Positions 59,229-64,000 of a DNA stretch of 64,000 bases are shown piece after piece; the first letter of the stretch is position 1, and each line of letters begins with the position of its first letter. The stretch covers positions 248,001-312,000 of the forward strand of contig NZ_JAHCLU010000003.1 of the NCBI RefSeq assembly GCF_018448785.1, given 5' to 3'. This DNA comes from Halomonas jincaotanensis (GTDB lineage Bacteria; Pseudomonadota; Gammaproteobacteria; Pseudomonadales; Halomonadaceae). The notes below the pieces were generated by a model. It was not told where the DNA came from. It did no database searches and was given only the letters and a program-made list of their open reading frames with translations. Position numbers and translations under genes: made by a program.

Positions 59229-60078
59229 AGTTATCAGGTTAAAAGAATGGGGTTGCAACCTGAGTACATTTAAGCGGCCGAGCGAAAAGCAAATTGCAGT
59301 AGCAACATCAGCTTTAGAAGATAAAGACTATGCTCTAAACACAGACTCTAACGGATTCATAATAAACAGTCTTTTAGTCGGGCGAGATCAAAGGAAAAAG
59401 CATATAGTTCTCCTTGGTGATTCATTTGTTGAATCTTTGTTCGTTGATGAAGATAAAAGGTTGAACGCTATAATCGAGAGGCTGGTTCCGGATGTAAATG
59501 TTTTGAACGGCGGTTACTCAGGTGCAACGTCACTACATTTAATAAATATTATTATTAACAAAGTAATACCCTTTGCCCCAGACTATACTGTTGTGTTTGT
59601 TCCAACAAACGATCAACGGATTCAATCCTTAGAAAATGGCTACTGGAATAAAGATCCAAAACTATCTCCTTTAGTGCCTCTTGGGAAAAAAAATGAGCTG
59701 ACGGATAATTATAAAAACAATGCACGGCTTAAGTCCGTAGAAAAAGCATTGAAAACGATTCATTTTTTACTTGATAGTTCCCATATACCGCACTGTTTTG
59801 TAACGACACCTCATCGACATAACGTAGAAGAAAATGATGAATGGCTAAATAAAACAAGAATCCAATTTAATAGGTATAATGCTAAGGTTGATCAAAGGAA
59901 ATTGGTGAATCTTGCTTGTCGAGATTTTTGTAAAAAATACTATATCGATCTTGTCGACTTGGAGTCACAGGCTTGCGATAGTAATTTTTTTTACGACGAT
60001 TTGCATTTAACAATTGGTTCAAGTCAAGTGGTCGGGAAAATTTTGTTTGAAAAGTTGAATAGTTTAGGAATTTTTTGA
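59221..60078 (+). CDS. SGNH/GDSL-hydrolase-like protein
   Basis: The 285-residue protein has block I HIVLLGDSFVESLF (Ser at 68), a possible block II (NGGYSGAT near 98), block III-like VPTNDQRI (near 127) and block V FFYDDLHLT with the Asp-x-x-His pair (near 260). It could be an acyl/acetyl esterase or, as in O-antigen-type loci, a polysaccharide O-acetyl-modifying enzyme. No signal peptide is present. It overlaps the heparinase-like gene by 8 bp and is AT-rich. Confidence 0.75.
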   Translation: MSRVIRLKEWGCNLSTFKRPSEKQIAVATSALEDKDYALNTDSNGFIINSLLVGRDQRKKHIVLLGDSFVESLFVDEDKRLNAIIERLVPDVNVLNGGYSGATSLHLINIIINKVIPFAPDYTVVFVPTNDQRIQSLENGYWNKDPKLSPLVPLGKKNELTDNYKNNARLKSVEKALKTIHFLLDSSHIPHCFVTTPHRHNVEENDEWLNKTRIQFNRYNAKVDQRKLVNLACRDFCKKYYIDLVDLESQACDSNFFYDDLHLTIGSSQVVGKILFEKLNSLGIF

Positions 60079-60087
60079 GGGTGTTGG

Positions 60088-60795
60088 ATGGATATTGAAA
60101 AGCCTGTTCATGATTTAAATAGCCATATGTATATATCGCTAAAAAACAGATACCTTTTTCATTCTGTAGGAAAAGCCGCGAATAGCACTGTAAAGTACTT
60201 CTTGTACGCTGAAGAGTCGCGTGGAACACGTTTGAAATATGATAACGTTCATGATCGTCGCGCTTCTCCTCTGATTTCCCCTTTTCAACTTTCCGAAGAT
60301 TGCTTAAACAATGTTTTGACGAGTGATAAATTTTTTAAATTTACATTTGTTCGTAACCCTTACTCAAGATTGCTTTCATGCTACCTGGATAGGATCGTTC
60401 CAAAAAAGTCCACTCCATATAAAGAGTTGGTTAGGTATCTTGGTAAAGAGATAGGCTACGATGTACATTTCGCTGAATTTATTGAAGCAATCTGCGAGCA
60501 AAGCAATTTCGAACAAAATAATCACTGGCGTTTACAATATGCGGATGCAATGTGCGGTTTAATTAATTATACATTTATAGGCAAGCAAGAAACATTTAAT
60601 GTTGATATGTTGAAAATATGGAAAAATATTTACCCTAAGTCTAAAATTCCTGACTTTGGATCAAAAAATATGTCTCCATCTAAAACTGGGTCGACTGATA
60701 AAGTCAGCCAGTATTGGACAAAACCTCTAAAATCATTAGTCTCCGAACGATTTGAAAAAGATTTTCATTATTTTGGCTACGTCGATAACAACTAA
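60088..60795 (+). CDS. Sulfotransferase, carbohydrate (sulfotransfer_2) type
   Basis: The 235-residue protein has the PAPS 5'-phosphosulfate loop LFHSVGKAANSTVKYFLY (about residues 23-40) and the 3'-phosphate motif FVRNPYSRLLSCYLD (Arg 89, Ser 93), as in family-2 carbohydrate sulfotransferases. It would move sulfate from PAPS to a sugar hydroxyl or amine. It sits 9 bp after the SGNH gene in an AT-rich stretch. PAPS for it could come from cysD-cysNC about 11 kb upstream. Confidence 0.82.
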   Translation: MDIEKPVHDLNSHMYISLKNRYLFHSVGKAANSTVKYFLYAEESRGTRLKYDNVHDRRASPLISPFQLSEDCLNNVLTSDKFFKFTFVRNPYSRLLSCYLDRIVPKKSTPYKELVRYLGKEIGYDVHFAEFIEAICEQSNFEQNNHWRLQYADAMCGLINYTFIGKQETFNVDMLKIWKNIYPKSKIPDFGSKNMSPSKTGSTDKVSQYWTKPLKSLVSERFEKDFHYFGYVDNN

Positions 60796-60815
60796 TTTAA
60801 ACTTTCGGGGGCAGT

Positions 60816-61697
60816 ATGGATGAAGTAGGATTTTTGCTTAGTGATTTTTTGGAAAATCTGGATTATTACTGGTGTGGCAATCGCCGCCAAGTTAAAAAAA
60901 CATCCAATAGGGTCTCAAAAATAAATGATTTTTACGGATGGTCTAAAGATGAGCTGGTGTTTTTTTCTTTGTCGGCAGCTAAAAATAGAATTTATAACAA
61001 TTACCAAACTGTTTATATATCAAGTTATGGTTCTTCAGGATCGCATCTTCTCCAAAGTATTATGTCGGAAGCTAAGCGCTCGATACCCTTGGGTGAGGTG
61101 TATATAGCACCAAATATTATTAATAAAGTTCAAGATTTAAGTGATAGTGACAAAAATAAATTTATGGAGGCCTATCACTTAATTCATTGTGGGGCCGCGA
61201 GTAATTTCTTTTGCAACGGGCCTATAATTAACACCGCACATAAAGCTAACTTACAATATTTTTCTGAATGGACAATTCATTACAATTCGTGCTTCTTACT
61301 TAGAAACCCTGTTGATTTGGTGATTTCTAGAACATTCCGGAAGAGTGAGTATAAGGAATACCTTCATCCAGAGGGGATATCAAATAAAGAATATCTAAAT
61401 GAAAATATACGTAAGACGGAAAGATTTTATAACTCAGCGCTAAGATTTCCTTATGATGAAAAAATAAAATTTGAAGATATAATAGAGAATAATGAGCGGT
61501 TCCATAAAAGCTTGGCAAATATAATCGGAGGACGTGTAGACTTAGAAAAACTTCCTTTTTTGGTTGAGCAGTCAATTAATAATGGAAAGAAAACTAATAA
61601 GCACTCTGGAGCTAAAGAAGAAATTCCAAAAGAATATATCCGGATGTCAAAAACAAATCTTAAAAATGTTGTTTTGAAGGCTGGGTATAATTATTGA
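60816..61697 (+). CDS. Second sulfotransferase-like protein
   Basis: The 293-residue protein has a possible 5'-phosphosulfate loop ISSYGSSGSHLLQSIM (about residues 68-83) and a 3'-phosphate motif CFLLRNPVDLVISRTFR (Arg 163, Ser 171). Outside these it is unlike the first sulfotransferase, so it is not a recent duplicate. GGGG precedes the ATG at about 8 bp. It is strongly AT-rich and ends the colinear group; 539 non-coding bp follow. Confidence 0.7.
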   Translation: MDEVGFLLSDFLENLDYYWCGNRRQVKKTSNRVSKINDFYGWSKDELVFFSLSAAKNRIYNNYQTVYISSYGSSGSHLLQSIMSEAKRSIPLGEVYIAPNIINKVQDLSDSDKNKFMEAYHLIHCGAASNFFCNGPIINTAHKANLQYFSEWTIHYNSCFLLRNPVDLVISRTFRKSEYKEYLHPEGISNKEYLNENIRKTERFYNSALRFPYDEKIKFEDIIENNERFHKSLANIIGGRVDLEKLPFLVEQSINNGKKTNKHSGAKEEIPKEYIRMSKTNLKNVVLKAGYNY

Positions 61698-62236
61698 GTG
61701 GCTTTTGCAATCTTGATATGGATCATGCATTTATTATTGTTACCTATGGTTTCATGGAATAGATGAAGCGCTTTGGGTCACCCGGTAAAAGCAGGAGGGG
61801 CTGCGCCATCCTTTGTATTAAACCGGCAATCAAAAAGGTTAGTCGCAATGCTTCGCGTGCCCCATAAATACGGGGTTTGGAGCATACATGAAAGGTTGCT
61901 GGGTTAATAATCCAGCTTGATGAACTCGAACACCTGTCACCGCATGGATTTCCGCGTTTCGAATCGCTATCCATTGGTGGTCCCAGCTGGTCTTGCCGAC
62001 AATGGTGTACAAAACCGGACACCGCGAGCAGTGCGATTGTTTATGAATTCAGGAAACTATCTCAACATGATCCCTACGGTGTGAGCGTCGGTAGCCTATC
62101 AGTCTTTGCTCAAGCCTACGGTAAAGGTGGAGAACTTTATTATGAGGTTTTACTCATTTAGACGCCTGATGAGTTATATGCGCGATCTCGCCAAATTACA
62201 TGAACCAACAAAGAACCTTTTTGATGCTTAATAGCT
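61698..62236 (+). other. 539-bp gap with no supported gene
   Basis: Short frames occur on both strands, none convincing. Near the end, a 29-codon frame from an ATG at 62141 (MRFYSFRRLMSYMRDLAKLH...) runs to TAA at 62228-62230 and may be a gene remnant. A GTCGGTAG at 62087 differs from the ops core by one base. A weak hairpin (CCCC/GGGG around ATAAATA) near 61870 could stop transcription but lacks a T run. Confidence 0.5.
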
Positions 62237-63988
62237 ATGTTTAATAACTTATATATTTCTCTTAAATGGTTCAAGAGTTTGAGTGCCAAATTCTTTCGTG
62301 TTGTTCCAGCTTTCACAGCGCTAATTGTGTTGCTAACCCTCGTGTCTCAACTGTCAACGCTATTGGCGTCTTTCCTTCCCCTTAAAGTTGTCATCATGCT
62401 GGGTTCCGATAGGGTCCCTCGTTATTTCCCTGCCTCTTTCGCTGAAATCGATCGCGACGTGTTGATTGCAGCGCTGAGTGTAGGAACAGTAGGTTTCTTC
62501 CTTTTGTATTTACTTGCCGAGCGAATGATTGCTTGGGTGACATCGTTATCTACATCTCGGCTGTTGGCCATGAGTCAAAAGATGGTGTTGTTCGAAAATC
62601 AGGAAGAGTTGGCTGCCAGTTCTTACCAGCGATACTCCCGCGCTTTAGCCAGTGGTGTATTCATTGCGTTGGCGCTTTTCGGGCTCGGCTGGTTTTACCC
62701 TTGGATGTCACTTGTCATTACAAGCTACTTTTTTATGGTATTGGTATTATTTTGGGGGTTGCATGAGCAAAGCCCCGGCTTTCGTGAACGTTTGGAGTCG
62801 AAATTGCCTCAGACGCTGACCTTGGCAGGGGGGGTTGGGTTTTTCATTGCCTTCGGGTTTCTGGTGGCGGATTTCATCTTCTGGTCTCCTCCCGGAGTGA
62901 TTATTGCGATCGTATCGCTTTTGCTTAGTCGCCAGATAATGCAGCGTGCTTCCGGAATGATTGGAGATCTGGCTTCGCTGCGCCGCCAGCAATTGAAGCT
63001 AGATGCATTGTTTTTTCACGGCAAGGTGCTGCTGCCCCAGCAGACGCGCCCGGAAAAGTCGCTATGGCCACTGCTGGTTCCCGGAGGTCGGCAGGCCTGG
63101 GTAGCAGCTGTCTTGAATAAGCTGGTGGGCCCGGAAGAGGGTAACGTTGTTTGCCGTTGGCATCAGTTGGGAATCCCCAATGTGGTGGGGCTAATTGTTA
63201 AACGCGGAGAGCGACAATTCCTCATCAAGCTATTCGAAATTAACCGTAGCTCCTGGGCGCTGCATGAAGCGACGCTGATGGCCGAGCCTGCCAGTCGACT
63301 ATCTGCCCCGCGTTGGGTTGGCGCCACCCAAGTGGAGAAGTTCCATTGCCTAATCTTCGAGCTACCCCAAGGTGAACAACCGCAGGTTCGTCAGGTGAAG
63401 AGGCTAAGCCAGCAGCTGCTTGGGGAGCTGCTGGCCGCTCAGCCACATCCAGATGCCGTAAAGCGCTATCTGCGTTCCAGACCATTGCTGTGGCAGCGCC
63501 TGGAGCTCAGTCTTGTTGAACGGCTGCGAGTTGCCGCGGATACGGCTGAGCAGCAAGAAGATCTGGCTATGTTGCTCGAACAGCTGCCATTGCTGCAGCA
63601 GCAGCTGAAAGCGCTCCCCGTGGTGTTGCACAATCCCGAGATCAACCAGGATGCTATCTGGGTGCCAACAGCGGATACTGGTCAGAGTGTGGCACCTATC
63701 TTGCTGAATTGGGGGCGGTGGTCGCTGGAGCCTGTGGGCTCTGGGTGGCCCGAAGCTCAAAAACCGCTGGCTAAACTTGGTGACGCTCTGCAGTTAGCTG
63801 TCGAGCAGCGTGCGGAGCTCGGCGACATCAGGGTCGAGCAGGCAGAGCTGGCTGCTCTGGCGTTTGCGCTTGAGCGTGAGTGCAACCGGCAGCGCTATGT
63901 GCAGGCGCTGGAGCTCTTGCCTCGTCTACTGGAGCGGCTAGCCACTCTGGAAGCGATTGTTCGACCAGGAGCCGTCAATGCAGAATAA
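62237..63988 (+). CDS. Membrane protein with C-terminal kinase-like (APH-fold) domain, probably catalytically dead
   Basis: The 583-residue protein has about six membrane segments in residues 20-240 arranged like an ABC-exporter membrane domain, followed by a soluble domain. That part recalls aminoglycoside/choline-kinase folds: GLIVKRGERQFLIKLFEINR (near residue 318), VVLHNPEINQDAIWV (near 462, where kinases have HGD....N) and PILLNWGRWSLEP (near 487, where kinases have DW). The catalytic Asp residues seem replaced, suggesting a pseudokinase. No ABC ATPase motif is present. Its role is unknown; position suggests polysaccharide export or control. Confidence 0.6.
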   Translation: MFNNLYISLKWFKSLSAKFFRVVPAFTALIVLLTLVSQLSTLLASFLPLKVVIMLGSDRVPRYFPASFAEIDRDVLIAALSVGTVGFFLLYLLAERMIAWVTSLSTSRLLAMSQKMVLFENQEELAASSYQRYSRALASGVFIALALFGLGWFYPWMSLVITSYFFMVLVLFWGLHEQSPGFRERLESKLPQTLTLAGGVGFFIAFGFLVADFIFWSPPGVIIAIVSLLLSRQIMQRASGMIGDLASLRRQQLKLDALFFHGKVLLPQQTRPEKSLWPLLVPGGRQAWVAAVLNKLVGPEEGNVVCRWHQLGIPNVVGLIVKRGERQFLIKLFEINRSSWALHEATLMAEPASRLSAPRWVGATQVEKFHCLIFELPQGEQPQVRQVKRLSQQLLGELLAAQPHPDAVKRYLRSRPLLWQRLELSLVERLRVAADTAEQQEDLAMLLEQLPLLQQQLKALPVVLHNPEINQDAIWVPTADTGQSVAPILLNWGRWSLEPVGSGWPEAQKPLAKLGDALQLAVEQRAELGDIRVEQAELAALAFALERECNRQRYVQALELLPRLLERLATLEAIVRPGAVNAE

Positions 63989-64000
63989 TCATCGCCCTGT
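63978..64000 (+). CDS. Possible start of next gene, cut by window end
   Basis: An ATG overlapping the last 11 bp of the preceding gene begins MQNNHRP before the window ends. Short overlaps are common in this locus, but seven codons give no further support. Confidence 0.3.

Noticed and set aside
62087..62094. GTCGGTAG as a second ops element
   Set aside because: One mismatch in the 8-bp core and no CGTG extension; the G at position 2 is part of the conserved core.

Overview
The window looks like chromosomal DNA of a gammaproteobacterium, most probably a Halomonas-type member of the Halomonadaceae. The grounds are high GC with strong third-position G/C bias over most of its length, an Entner-Doudoroff (ED) set controlled by HexR, the conserved ispD-ispF-truD-surE-pcm-nlpD-rpoS block, a PA3496-type small protein, a short LOV protein closest in my memory to a Pseudomonas putida one, and a fused cysNC. 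The genus is inferred from gene content, not from a marker gene. No rRNA, tRNA or CRISPR array was seen.

Region 1 (1-13.5 kb) is sugar catabolism. hexR diverges from zwf-pgl-eda. Opposite it lies an operon read leftward: edd-glk-hexose-6-phosphate mutarotase-PfkB sugar kinase. Together these take glucose or fructose through 6-phosphogluconate and KDPG to pyruvate and glyceraldehyde-3-phosphate. A HexR-like box and a palindrome with core GTAAGTTTAC lie in front of edd; the same 10-bp core lies in front of zwf. Between the two halves sits an accessory group: an SDR epimerase, an HxlR regulator and a nitrilase. An aldehyde dehydrogenase lies upstream of edd.

Region 2 (13.6-40.4 kb) is core housekeeping: ftsB, ispD, ispF, truD, surE, pcm, a DUF368 membrane protein (PopT type), nlpD, rpoS, alr, a LpxL-type acyltransferase, DUF2254, ettA, a short LOV photoreceptor, an MFS carrier, a SelW-like protein with an EamA carrier, a RelE/YefM pair, the tesA-ybbA-ybbP arrangement known from E. 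coli, a two-domain PPK2 (pap), an exported protein of unknown function, and glyA.

Region 3 (40.4-50.1 kb) is a mosaic. Decayed mobile and toxin-antitoxin debris (three Rpn/PD-(D/E)XK relics, two DUF2281-PemK pairs with broken toxins, an IS3 orfA relic) surrounds two intact sulfur modules: an SLC13 permease with cysQ, and cysD with cysNC. A sequence matching the RfaH ops element, GGCGGTAGCGTGC at 42725, lies ahead of the SLC13 gene.

Region 4 (50.1-64 kb) is a surface-polysaccharide locus: wecB and wecC (UDP-ManNAcA supply), a methyltransferase-like/glycosyltransferase fusion, a tandem glycosyltransferase, a heparinase II/III-like protein, an SGNH hydrolase, two different sulfotransferases, and a membrane protein with a kinase-like tail that seems to have lost its catalytic residues. 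From about 57.6 to 62.2 kb the DNA is clearly AT-richer than the rest, which suggests transfer. Read together, regions 3 and 4 look like a sulfated-polysaccharide system that carries its own sulfate import, PAPS synthesis and PAP removal, possibly under RfaH antitermination. This last reading is inference from gene content and order.
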